A stretch of 64,000 nucleotides of DNA from Warburgia ugandensis (taxonomy: Eukaryota; Streptophyta; Magnoliopsida; Canellales; Canellaceae): NCBI GenBank assembly GCA_035236585.1, contig CP141127.1:46762001-46826000 (forward strand), given 5' to 3'. Shown here in pieces: positions 22,206 to 33,587 of this stretch. Position numbers and translations under genes: made by a program. The notes below the pieces were generated by a model. It was not told where the DNA came from. It did not search any database and saw nothing but the letters and a program-made list of their open reading frames with translations. Every line of letters starts with the position of its first letter. Positions within the stretch are counted from its first letter, which is position 1.

Positions 22206-24870
22206 GTTTCCATGGTCTTTTCCCGTTATTTCAAGGTTCAAAAGAATGATTTGTATTATAGAAACAATGAAGCAACTAGTATGGCATGCTGAGGACAGAG
22301 TATGCAATAACTATTTATGACATCTAGTAAATAGTTTGGTGTAGAAGCTTGTAGACTTTATCCGAACCAATTAATGAGAAGAATCCAAAAACTTATGACT
22401 TGCAATACTTGCAGATGAGATTAATTCTCATTGTTCTATGAGCAGTAAGTATAGTTGTTGGCATGTCATAATAGCTTGTTACAATCTTCGATCATCGTTG
22501 TGCATGAAAAGGAAGTTCATGATGTTAACTTTGTTAATATAGGGTCCCAAGAAATCTGAGAATGACATTGATGTATATTTGCTCCATTGATCAACTATCT
22601 TAGGACATTGTAGGAGGTAGATTTTGAAGCTTATAATGCATATAAGAAAGAGACATTTACCCTTAAGGCTGTACTACTATGGCAATAAACCACTTCTTTG
22701 TGTATGATAATTTGGTGGGATGCATAGTAAAGGGATACAATGCCTATGCTATTTATAGTGACCAAATGTGTGCCATATGGCTTCAACATGGTAAGAAGAT
22801 GGCATTCCTAGACTACAAAACATGGTTGCATAGAAACCTTCCATCCAATTTTAAAAAGGGAAATTTCGTGGTAGTGTGGAAACTAGGACACCTCCAAAGA
22901 GGTTGATAGGATGATGAGTATTGAACACGTTGAGAACCTTAATGTCTCATGGAGAAGAAGAAGGCAACTACACATACATATGAGGGAGACTTTAAAAGTT
23001 GTTGGAGAAAGAAGTCAATGTTCTTTGAACTTGTGTATTGAAAATCCCTCCATGTGTGGCAAGTGCTTGATGTCATACACATTGAGAAGAATGCCTATAA
23101 AAGCTTGATTGGTATGTTACTCATTAGTAGCAAAAAACAAAGGATGGACTTGCAACTAAAATTGATCTTATGATAATGGGTTTGAAGAGACGGTTGCATC
23201 CACAAGCTAGGGGCAATTGAGGGACATACTTACATAGAGCAAATTATATACTTGACACAGAGGAGAAAAGAATAGTGTTTAAACCCAGTCAGAGATCAAA
23301 GTCTTAGACATGTACTCTTCAAGCTTTAGAAATATTGTCTCTGTCGAAGAGTTGAAACTATTATGGATGAAGTCACTTGATTGCCATGCATTCATATAAT
23401 AACTCGTGCCTATAGCAATTTGTTTGATGCTACCAGATAAAGTTAGAGGATCTATTAATGCTTTGTGCAAGAAGGTAGTGGATACTCTAAAATCATAAGA
23501 AATTCAAGATCATCTAGCGACAACTTTATGTGAGTTGGAGACAATCTTCCCACCATCATTCTTTGGTATTATGGTACACTTAACAGTGCACCTCATTGAC
23601 GAGGTTAGGGTATGTGGACCAGTTTATTTGCGATGAATGTACCTATATAAGAGGTACATGAAAGTATTAAATAGCTATGTGTGAAATCACAATTAGCTGG
23701 GAGGGTCATATTATGGAATATCACATTGCATAAGCAGTGGAGTTTTACACCAAGTATTTATCAAGAGTGGATAATATTTGGATCTTGTGAAAGAAATGAA
23801 TCCAAAAGTTAGTGAACCTCTCTCCAGTGGTTGTGTATTGAAATTCATAGTGAGGAACAAGACTAACCACACCTTTATGTCTTGCAAAACATTAATGTTG
23901 ATGAAGTCCAGCCATACATTAAGTAATTAACAATCTCTCTTTGAGGTTTGTTTCACATTGTCCTATATATGTTTTATGTATAAAACAGAAGGATAATGTA
24001 TTGCATGCATGTTATGCATAATTTCATCTCTTCATCGTGATGAGCACATAGACTTCCTAAAACAGAGGTACCAAGAGACATAAAAAAGTACAAGTTCTTG
24101 CAAGATGAAAATTGTCGCTCCTTCATTACTTGGTTTCGTCGAAAGGTAATTATGATGAATTAATGCTTCATTCACTTAGTGTTATTAAATTGCATATGCA
24201 TGTATACATTAATCATCTTTATGTAATATCATACATGTGTTTTAGATTAGTGAGATGTTCTAAGTCATAATATTTTTAAATCCTTGGCCTATATGTAGAT
24301 GGGACCTTGATCAAAAGTAATAAAGTATGTTGGATGTACCATCAATGGTTATCCCTTTTTGACAAACTCAAAAGCATAACAAAATAGCAATGTTAGCTTA
24401 GTTACTGACACTACTTTCTTTTCCAATTCAAAGGACAACAATCCAATTTTAGTGAATGCTACTTATTATAGGGTTATATGTAAGATATGTGCATTAGATT
24501 ATACTTGTAGAATTGTGGTTGTGTTTGAGAGTGATTGGGAGGAATGCAACAAAGATAGCATCAAAACCAATGCCCTCGGATTGACAATTATTGATCTCAA
24601 CAAGATTGGCTATCAAAATGATCATTTTATTTTGGCATCTCAAGCAAATCATGAACTTTATGTACAAGACAGAAGTCAACTATTTTATCAACATCACCAA
24701 GGGACTTTTATGACAAAGACAACCTAGGTGACACTATAATTGATTACTATTGCATCACTATAGAAATTCCATAAATCAATTTAATAAAGGAGAATGAGAT
24801 GGATTATATGTGTAATGCTAATGAGCAGGGTTCTTGGGTTGGATCAAATCATATGAGAGGATAAATTGGA
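22206..24870 (+). pseudogene. CACTA transposase tnp2 remnant with DUF4216-like tail
   Basis: tnp2 (TNPD-like, Transposase_21 family) is the main transposase of plant CACTA elements. Remnants appear in order: FPVISRFKRM...WHAEDR (22213-22299), SENDIDVYL (near 22555), FFVYDNLVGCIVKGYNAYAIYSDQ and LQHGKK (22690-22800), DVIHIEKNAY (23069-23101), VCGPVYLR and PPSFFGIMVHLTVHL (23545-23640). At the end lies YYRVICKICALDY...LGLTIIDLNK...HFILASQAN (24460-24670), a good DUF4216 match. Many stops and frame changes break it, and its N-terminal part is missing because LTR E1 abuts it. The gene cannot work. Confidence 0.88.
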
Positions 24871-25129
24871 AGTGCATGTAACATCTATTGTATATAATTG
24901 ATGGAGTTATATAATTAATTAGATTATACATCATGTGCCATGCCAATTATTTGATTGTCTTCATGTCATGGATGATTTTATGTCATGGCCAAGGAATTAG
25001 GGATGGCAATGGGCCTCTTCTTCACTTCACTTATTTACAAAGATTCACTTGTCAGTAAGATTTGCAAACAAGTGATCTAGAGAATAAAGGTAAACTATTA
25101 CAAATTTCACTTAGTTTTATAAAGAATAT

Positions 25130-25580
25130 TGGATGGGTTATAAACAATTGTCTTATATTTTAATTCATATAAGATTGTTTTGCCACTAACCATCTTATAT
25201 ATAGGAAAATATAAGATAGTTTAGTGGAAACCATCTTATTTTATTCGAATAAATAAGGAAGGGAAAGAGAGATCTAGAGAATAGGAGAAATTTATTCAAA
25301 ATTTCACTAAGAGAATATAGAATTGTTTCTGAGAAACCACCTTATATATATATATATATATATAATATAGTTGTCTTTAAACTATCCTATATATAAAGGA
25401 GCAAATATAAGAAGGTTAATTGGAAACAATTCTATATTTGTTATATTAGATAAAATAGTATTAGGCAAACCTTCTTATATTTGTACCTACATATAAGATA
25501 GTTTGTTGTAAAACCATCTTATACGCATTAATATATAAGTTGGTTTCTTAGAAGCCATCATATATTTTTTATATAATATA
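25130..25580. repeat. AT-rich inverted-repeat array of CACTA I (between the two ORFs)
   Basis: Many copies in both orientations of a motif close to AAACCATCTTATAT and its reverse ATATAAGATGGTTT. A (TA)n tract is at 25343-25364. The same motif fills 30840-31170. Such arrays are the usual subterminal transposase-binding repeats of CACTA elements, but this one lies just after tnp2 and well before ORF2. Confidence 0.7.
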
Positions 25581-25702
25581 AAACCTAGTGAAATTTTGAA
25601 TAAACGAACAATGTTCTATCTTCTCTCCTCATTTTCCTACTCATTCACTTGTTTATTCCCTTGGTCATGTCTCCACTTACTTGACCCCAATAGAGAGTTG
25701 AT

Positions 25703-25705
<3 letters not shown>

Positions 25706-25754
<49 letters not shown>
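25706..25754. repeat. (CT)n microsatellite
   Basis: A perfect dinucleotide tract of about 48 bases. It makes a serine/leucine-rich open frame across 25596-25874 that is not a gene. Confidence 0.93.
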
Positions 25755-25755
<1 letters not shown>

Positions 25756-25879
25756 TATCAATATATTGTTCTAAAACATTGGTTTCATTTCTATCATTGT
25801 TGTTTTGGTTTATGTTCTGTATTTTGAATGGTGTTGCCTCTATAATTTGTACTTATTTTCATTTATCTCTTTGATGACT

Positions 25880-28680
25880 ATTCATAAGAGCTCTCAAGAA
25901 ATCCATTAGTATTTCACCCAAATTCTTTGTTTAGCTAAAACACAAGAAAAGATTCTACTTAATAGAGCTTAAGCAATCTGTGGTGGAATTGATTACACTG
26001 TTTAGAAATTACTACAAGTACTGTTTGGGCTTCTTATTGTTCCTTGCCTAAATATTTGTGAATTAGGGTATCTATGGTATTTTTCCTTTTCTTTGTGTAG
26101 TGTGTTCAAAACATATAAAATCTATATAGCATTTTTTCACCGACAAGATGATTATATGTCAATTATTTAGATAAAGTTCATGGCATTTAATTTCATCTAT
26201 TGCTTATGCTCACTAGACTCGGTCACGGTTACATGTTTCATTTAATATCCTATACAAGGAGTATGCACTGTATCTTGTTCACAAAATTTGAATTAAACTT
26301 TATATGCATCTGATTTCATTGATGAGTTTTAATTTGTTGGGTTGAAATGGTAGTTTTATAAATTTCTTATGTATTAAGGGAATTTCTTTGTTAGATTGAC
26401 ATGGAATCCTAAGAATGCTATTCTAATGGAAAAATCATGAATCAAAATACTGGGAATAGTTTCAGACCTCCCACCTACTCTACTACCCTGATTTCTAAAG
26501 ATATTCCTTCCCCTTATTTGATCAAGATTGGGTGACTTTATCTTGTAGTTAGTCACATATTATCCATAAGGATAACATGTTAAAATGTTAAGACAATGCG
26601 CCTTGAGATATAAGAAAAGGACAAATTAGAATGTTGAAGTGTATCTCATATGATTTCAATAATGGACATGATAAAGGAAATCATGTTAATTTATTACATA
26701 AACAAAATACTTGTCAATCAGAAAACAATTTTGTTATCTTGATTTAAGAATTATAACTCAACCAAAAACCATGCCCATGTCTTATCAGCATGAGGTTCAA
26801 TTCCACCTTTTTAGATAGTCAAACCCAAACCTCTAATGATCTCAACTATCTCTAAGAAATAACTTCAACCCTCACACAACATCTACATGATCTCAAGAAA
26901 GTATCATTACAAGGAGAACTAAGAAATTTTAAAAATGTAAAGATGAATGCAAATGAAAAATATAGTTGGAATGTGTTTCAAATACCTCAACGAGCATTTT
27001 CCCATTATTATTTAGATTCTCAACTTCTATTGGACAAGCATTGGATAGGCTTTCCACCTCTAATGCCTAGCTTACATTACACTCATTCTTCCATGTTCCT
27101 AATAAAGAGCTTTCTCTATCTTGTAGCTACATATATGAAAATATGAGGAATATAATTTCTTAGATAGGGATAAGATTTGAAACTAAAACAAAGAGATGTT
27201 ACTTTTTGCTGAATGTATATGTGAACTAGCCAAATAAAAGGTAATAATAGCTTTAGCACGAGTATTAGCCACATGAGATGCCAAGTTCTCAATTATTGGA
27301 GAGCCAGTCAAAATCCATCAAACGATAAATGAGATGCATTCTAGATTCTCTAATGTCACTACTAGGTCCAAAACATGATAGAAAATAAGGTGACTAAGAG
27401 AGTCTTACTCTTGGAAGGTTTTCATTTTAACTTTAAACAAGTTCCTTTTAATAAACATCATAATGATGTTTAAAATCATTCAACCATGAGAAATTTCATT
27501 CAATTAATGACCCAAAGCATGGTTAAATTGGTACCACAAACTGATAATTCCTTGTTGGAAATTCCTGCTAGATTGTTCCACCATGTCCACCCAAAACATG
27601 GATAAAACTCCACCAAATTCAAATAGTCCTTTGCTAAAACTTCAACCACTAATTTAGTTATTAGTTATTTGCAAGTCCCCAAGAATTTCTCATTCATAGC
27701 CCAATCAAGCATAGGCCAAAAGGCCATCAACATAAGGCACATCCCTACTGGTTTTGAGCATCCCATTCACCCCTATTTTTCCTGACTAAGTACATGCATT
27801 TCAATGTTAAAATGCTACATACACAATGGAAAATATTTTTGGTCACTGTGATCCCAAGTAACCCTACTTTAATAGGTAGATTATTTAGTGTAGTCCACCA
27901 TACTAAATTTTGACTCCAAGCTATATATTAGCTTTCTAGATTTTTTTCTTTCAAAGTACATAATTCATATAATTAGAAGTGCGTAAAGAATTATATGCAA
28001 ATTTTTCTAAAAAACACTATTTTAGCAAGATCTAAATAATTTTGCTTCTAAGTGAGGAAATAATATAATATGTTGGATACATTGTGTGATTTTCTCAAAA
28101 TGAAATCCCATATTATCCATGTTCTATGAACTGGCATTATCAATGATTTTGGCAACTTTCTGATCTAGAGAGCAAGATGACCATCTAAATAGAGGAATAT
28201 AACAAATTAATGCACCCTTATTAGTTCAGTTGTCATTCCAAAGTATTTTGGAATTTTGAACTTCATTCCTCCATTTTGTTGATGTTGTTAGTGCTTGTTT
28301 TACATCTCTATAAGAGGTGTGTACAATAAGTTTGCAATTTTAACTGACATATGCTAATTTTTTCATTTTAATCTATGGATCATTTTCATTATTTGTTGTT
28401 GTCTTTATCCTTAAGCTAAATCTTCATTTGTACATAGTATTTCTGGTAGGAAAGTAAATACCTACTTTGATGACAGCATGCATTTTGTTTTCCTCTTTTA
28501 CGAGTGCTTACTACCATTGCCCACATGTTGGTGTTGATGTTACTATTTATGGTATTGTTGTTTTTTATTGTTTGAATGTCCTCCTATCCACTGCAAAATA
28601 CATCATTATATATTTTAAAAGCTATGTATTATATTTTATTCCTCTTGATTCCTGATCTCTATCCTTGTGATGCATTTGTT
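25880..28680. other. Interior of CACTA I without recognisable content
   Basis: About 2.8 kb, AT-rich, no conserved domain on either strand and only short open frames. The minus strand at 26750-27750 has a few longish but broken frames that I could not assign. It may be ORF2 introns, an older insertion, or decayed captured sequence. Confidence 0.4.
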
Positions 28681-28691
28681 CTAAGAGAAAC

Positions 28692-30030
28692 ATGGAACAT
28701 GAAGAAAATGAAAAACATGAAGAACAATCCAACTCGAGTATACCTCCTAAGAGTAAGGGTAAAGGGCCAACAAAAATGGAGTAGATTATTAAGAGAAATT
28801 TGAAGGAAATAATTAAATATTATCTACATCTAATGTCAACTAAAAGTAGCAAAAGGCACCATTGAAGTTGATCCCCTTCCCGACAGCACATTTCATAATA
28901 GCGATTGCCCTAATATTAGTATTTATGTGTATTTTCATGATAAAATTAAATGTCTTTAGTGAACGTTCTTATATTCATTACTAATTTCTAGAACTTTACA
29001 TCCACAGTGTAGATCAAGTGGAGGTTCCATTTAACATGCCTCCATTCCCGATTGGACTCTATAGACTTTTCAATGAAGATAAGGGAATCAACACCATTTA
29101 GATAAAGCCTGATGTGCCTACTGATAATGGAGTTGAGGTACCACTCATGAATGAGGACCTCCAAGTAGTATATTATATGGAGCAATTGGAATACACATAC
29201 ATTATCATCTGTATCTATCATGCAAATATCTATGCTATTAAGAATCCTTGACATTACTTGCTAATAAGATGTGATAAGTAATAATGATTTCATTTTTGTA
29301 GGTCTTTGCATGATGAATGGCAAGAGGTCAAGGACATTTATGAATTCCTTGACCCTATTGTCATGATTGGACCAAAGGAGCAATGACTCATGGAAAAACT
29401 AATAGAAGGTATTATTTTTGGGTTCTTGCATTGTAAGAAGGGGTAGGCCTTACTAATACCCTACAATAGGGAGTAACATTTCTTACTAAATTATGTTATA
29501 TAATACACATATTGACATCTATATAATTTAAGGATTGTAAATTTCAATTGAGTGATTGTGTGTATAGGTTTCACTAGATGATGCTAGCTTTGGATGTGCA
29601 TGGTGGGCATGCATTATTTTTTTATTCTTTTGAAGCCCACATTCGTGGCCTGTTGATGGAAATCCTCAACATGTAAGTTTTTATTCTTTAATCCATTATG
29701 ATAACTAGGCAGTTGATAACTATTTTGTTATTTATGTCTAATGCTTTTTACTTATAAATGTGAAGAGTATGGTATAAGTGGATTGGCATCGAAGATATTA
29801 AGCACATACTAAAACTCACATGGAAAATGGTCACGGTAAAGTTTATTAGTTCATGAGACTAATTATAACCTAAAGTTACAGTTAGGCATGATATTTGAAC
29901 ATTTTTGTTTCCTTTGTTTTGCAATGCCCTATACAACAGTCTGATTGGGAGTGTGAATATCATGCTTTCAGATACATGAGAACCCTCATTCATGATGAAT
30001 TTACAATCTTACAATTTAGAAAGGTAAGAT
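28692..30030 (+). pseudogene. CACTA ORF2 with Ulp1-like cysteine protease domain (broken)
   Basis: The second ORF of many plant CACTA elements ends in an Ulp1-like (C48) protease domain. Seen in order: MEHEENEKHEEQSN...KGKGPTKM (28692-28780); VPFNMPPFPIGLYRLF, then EVPLMNEDLQVVYYMEQLEYT (29020-29200); YEFLDPIVMIG, then GFLHCKKG and ALLIPYN (29335-29470); after an intron-like gap ending TATAG, FH-stop-MMLALDVHGGHA (29569-29620); and SDWECEYHAFRYMRTL (29943-29990), followed by a donor-like GTAAGA. The catalytic His (29572-29574) and Cys (29952-29954) are kept. The Trp after His is now TAG, and the usual Asp position reads FFYS. More stops are present. It aligns exon by exon with 39230-41056 on the other strand. 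Confidence 0.8.
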
Positions 30031-30839
30031 AATCAATTTACTGATCATCATTCTTACAATTTTCTACAATTTTTGAATGACTCTATTATTGAATGTCTCA
30101 ACTGATTTAATATATGTTATCTTGCAAGCCAATTTAGAAAGCAAGAGTTACTCCTAATTAGATTTGACTGACATAAAAATAGAAGGGAATGAGTATGTTT
30201 TGACTTCTAATTTATAGATGGCTGATCATCATAATCATTTTATCAATGAAGTACAAAACAAACCTTCATTTACATGGACGTCTTCCTTTTTTCATTCAAT
30301 TAAAGTTTATGTATGGTTTCCTTATTTCAATGAGGGAAAGTTGGTGTGTCAAACTTAACATATGGGTGTATGTGGAGAAGTGTGAATGTATGTACTTGCC
30401 ACTTTTTTTCATGTCTTTGAAATTTTGAAGTTCAATGTGAATGTTGGGAGTGAATGTATATCGTAGAGAAGGTGCTGAATGGGAAATGTGGATATTGGAG
30501 TTTTTATGGCTTTTGCACTTAGGGGATTCCAAGAATAGACAAGGGAGAAAAGAGAAGTTGCCTTGCTACTATAGGTTTTCAAGAACGACATGTATAAGGA
30601 TGGATTTTGTTGAATGTGAAAGTTGAATTGCATTTTTAAGATTGTAGAAGACTGTAGCCTACTTTTGTCATGAAGTTGAAGCGAATGTAAATTCTAAAAG
30701 ACTATTCGAGGTGAATGTTAAATGTATTTTGAACTATAGAAATTGCAAGAAGAATGTATGAACAAAAACTAACAAAAGAAGAAAGAAACTGTAGGAAGAA
30801 TGTAAAAGTAGAAAGTAAGAAAAGAATAAGTTCTTTTCA

Positions 30840-31170
30840 AAATCGTCCTCTACCATGTACAAAATAAGATGATTTACAATAAACCTTCTTATTTTGTTCA
30901 CCCAAAATAGGATGATTTACAAGAAACTATCTTATATTTTTATATGAAACATGGTAGTTTTGAAAAAAAAAATGTCTTATAATTTTTAAAAGTAAATAAG
31001 CTGGATCCTTTTAAACTATCTTATTTTCTTTAGAAAAAATAGGATATTTTATAGTGAATGTGTGTTATTTTTGTCTAGATTTTATAAGACATCTATTATA
31101 AGATTGTTTGCTAACCATCTTGTATATTTTTTTTTAATATTGTTAAAAATCGTTCACTATAACAGTCTTA
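30840..31170. repeat. 3' subterminal repeat array of CACTA I
   Basis: Repeats of AATAAGATGATTTACAATAAACC and its inverse, the same motif as at 25130-25580. It is the last recognisable part of the element before the Athila-like 3' UTR of E2 begins near 31200. Confidence 0.7.
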
Positions 31171-31199
31171 TTGATAGATTTGTATACAATTACTTAATT

Positions 31200-31825
31200 G
31201 TGGTTATAAATGAGTTAAGAATTTAGTACTGTAACAAATTCTTTAATAGTTGATATCTCTCTCATGAGACCATATAAAATTTTCTTTAAGTTATCATTCA
31301 TTGGTATGAAATATGTGAGAAATTAGCTTTGATGAGCATTACTCTACTCAAATATTGAAGAGAGATTTACCATCTTCTAAGTGAGTTCTTTTTAAGTGTC
31401 AAGAATATCTTATGAGATTTGAAGTCAAAACACACATTTGGATAGTAATTTAGGTTATAATTTACTTAAAAACTGACAATTATGTTTACATTGGCCATAT
31501 ATTGACACACTTGAATTTTGAGCTTGATAAAACAATGGACTATTTTTACCATGTTAAATTTAGGAAGTAATCAATGCTGGATACAAGAAAATTCTCTAAG
31601 AGAAATAAAAGCCTTTCATAAGGTTTTTGAAAATGTTTATCATTGTCACTTCTAGAACTCTTTACAATACTACAACTTGTGCACTAGGGATAACCTAGGG
31701 GTTCAAAGGCTTTCTACATTTACTAAATGTAGATGACAACACCTATGAAAATGGTTTAAATTCTTTTAAATTTTTGTATTTCATTTGTACACTTTACTTA
31801 GGGACTAGCAATATTTAAGTGTGGG
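31200..31825 (+). mobile_element. 3' UTR of Athila-like element E2
   Basis: From GTGGTTATAAATGAG through CTCATGAGACC to GGGACTAGCAATATTTAAGTGTGGG. It aligns with the minus strand of 14673-15340 in element D. The rest of the E2 interior would lie to the left but is interrupted by CACTA I. No coding. Confidence 0.72.
31817..31825 (+). other. Polypurine tract of Athila-like E2
   Basis: AAGTGTGGG after GGACTAGCAATATTT is the usual polypurine tract context of Athila-like elements. It puts the 3' LTR start at about 31826, though the next bases (TATATTTAAAAT) do not begin with TG. Confidence 0.6.
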
Positions 31826-32296
31826 TATATTTAAAATATATAAAAATATTACACCCATACCTTTATATTTAGTAGGTTTCAACTGTAGAATAATTTAAAC
31901 ATACTAATTAGGGTTAATTCTACATTTTGCAGGTCTAGGGTACAAATGAAGAAAAGGGTATTTTTCCAATGTTTACCCTAAAGAGGAGCAAGACTATTTT
32001 TCAACCAACATCATATATCCACACATGCCAAACATGAAGTTTGAAAGGAAAACTAAGTGACATTATCAAAGTCACAGGGTTCAGAAACTCTATGGGAATG
32101 ACCGAGCCTTGTCCATTCAAAATATGTTGTATTTATCAAAAGAAAGGTGACAAAACATCCCTTGCATGCAAAGGTATCCACCACCTTGAAAAGCCTCTAA
32201 GGGAACCTCAAATCACATATATTGGAATCACATGCAATGAGAGCTTTTCTCAAATAAAACAAGTCAAAAGACTAGGACAAGTATGAAAACTTGTTC

Positions 32297-32300
<4 letters not shown>

Positions 32301-32390
<90 letters not shown>
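32301..32390. repeat. (CT)45 perfect microsatellite
   Basis: Ninety bases of uninterrupted CT, the longest simple repeat in the window. Confidence 0.97.
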
Positions 32391-32393
<3 letters not shown>

Positions 32394-32923
32394 TTAACCA
32401 CAATTGGTGACAGCTTAATGAGCCACACATTTTTTTCCATGTAAGGTGGTGAGTCACACCATATCCCACATTTTCAAGTGAGAAAATAAAGGAGAACAGG
32501 AGAGATAATTTGCGGGAAATCTATTGTGAAAATCACCTTACTTTTGAAGCACATAAAGCCCAAGATCTATCATTGTTGAAGCATATCCTAAGCAGCCAAT
32601 TAATACTCACTCAAACAAGGATAGACCAATGAGTAGATAGACTGCAACAAAAGCCAGCATGCAAGCCCATTGGTGGAGATTATTTGGATTGCCCACCTAC
32701 ATTTTAGGACAAAAAAAGGTTTTTTCATGGGGGAGATGTCCCACCTTGCTTAAAGCCTATTGCCTATAGAAAATAATAATATGCAAGGATATAAAGAAGG
32801 AAAAACTAAGATTAGGTAAGGAAATCTTAAAGGAATTTAGACCATCCACTCTATGACATTCCAATCCAACGGTGGAGAGAAAAAGAGCCCTTAAAGATCT
32901 TTTAGGATAAGAACACTAAAACT

Positions 32924-33587
32924 GAATCTCATCTACTCAAGTAAGGGTAAAGATGATCCAATGGCTAAGGATGAAGTAAAGAAAAGCCACAAACTTTAAC
33001 TACCACCCACTCCATGATAATTCATTATAAAAACCCTAACGAGGAAAGATCTCCACCATCCATTCTCATCCAATGGTCCAAGTTCATCTCAAACATTCTA
33101 AACTTCAACCACAGGCCCAATGAGTTTCATGCCTCCCCCTTATGCCTTTTCATTTTCACTTATTTTCCTTGATTTTGTCCCTCTCCTTTCTATCTCATTC
33201 CCTTTTAATCCATCCTCCTTCCTATCCACCCATATATCCTTCCCTTCAATCTTATCTCTTTCAATCCTCACCATTCTCATCTTCCACTCTCCATTCCAAG
33301 CTCAACACCTTCCATTTTTTAATTCCATTCCCCAATCTCCACTACAATTGAATCTCATTGACTCAAGTAGGATAAAGATGATCCAATGGCCAAGGATGAA
33401 GCAAATAAAAGTCACAAACCCTAGCGACCACCCACTCCATGAAAATTCAAGGAAAATGCCCTGAGGAAAGATCTCCACCATCCATTCTTATCCAATGGTT
33501 CAAATTCATCTCTAACTTTCTAAACTTCTACCACACACACCCAATGAGTTTCACACCTCCCCTTTATGCCTTTCCACATTCACTTGC
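32924..33587. repeat. Tandem duplication of about 422 bp, second copy split by a solo LTR
   Basis: GAATCTCATCTACTCAAG at 32924 recurs at 33350 as GAATCTCATTGACTCAAG. GGAAAGATCTCCACCATCC at 33043 recurs at 33465. The second copy is interrupted at 33588 and resumes at 36292 (TTTCCTTGATTTTCTCCC matching TTTCCTTGATTTTGTCCC at 33164), ending near 36470. Confidence 0.85.

Larger units (their letters stand above)
22206..31185 (+). mobile_element. CACTA element I (En/Spm-like, decayed)
   Basis: A class II element on the plus strand: tnp2 remnant (22206-24870), AT-rich repeat array (25130-25580), about 3 kb without recognisable coding, ORF2 with an Ulp1-like domain (28692-30030), and a second array (30840-31170). 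Its 5' end is cut off by LTR E1. Its 3' end lies between 31160 and 31195, where the Athila-like 3' UTR of E2 resumes. I could not find a clean terminal CACTA motif at that end. Confidence 0.75.
31826..33587 (+). mobile_element. LTR of Athila-like E2, left part
   Basis: Noncoding, pyrimidine-rich. TTTTGCAGGTCTAGGGTAC near 31930 has a counterpart in LTR D (ATTTTGTAGGTCC, reverse strand). It contains the (CT)45 tract and a tandem duplication, and continues at 36292 after the solo LTR. Small open frames, including the serine/phenylalanine-rich one at 33120-33464, follow base composition. Confidence 0.6.

Noticed and set aside
24729-24765. CACTATAATT and CACTATAGAAAT as possible CACTA termini
   Set aside because: They lie within the tnp2 C-terminal text that continues to about 24870, and no matching inverted end was found.
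25596-25874. Serine/leucine-rich open frame
   Set aside because: It is translation of a (CT)n tract and flanking AT-rich DNA.
31150-31165. TTCACTATAACAG as the 3' terminus of CACTA I
   Set aside because: The orientation is that of a 5' end; a 3' end should read TAGTG on the plus strand. The true end was not located.
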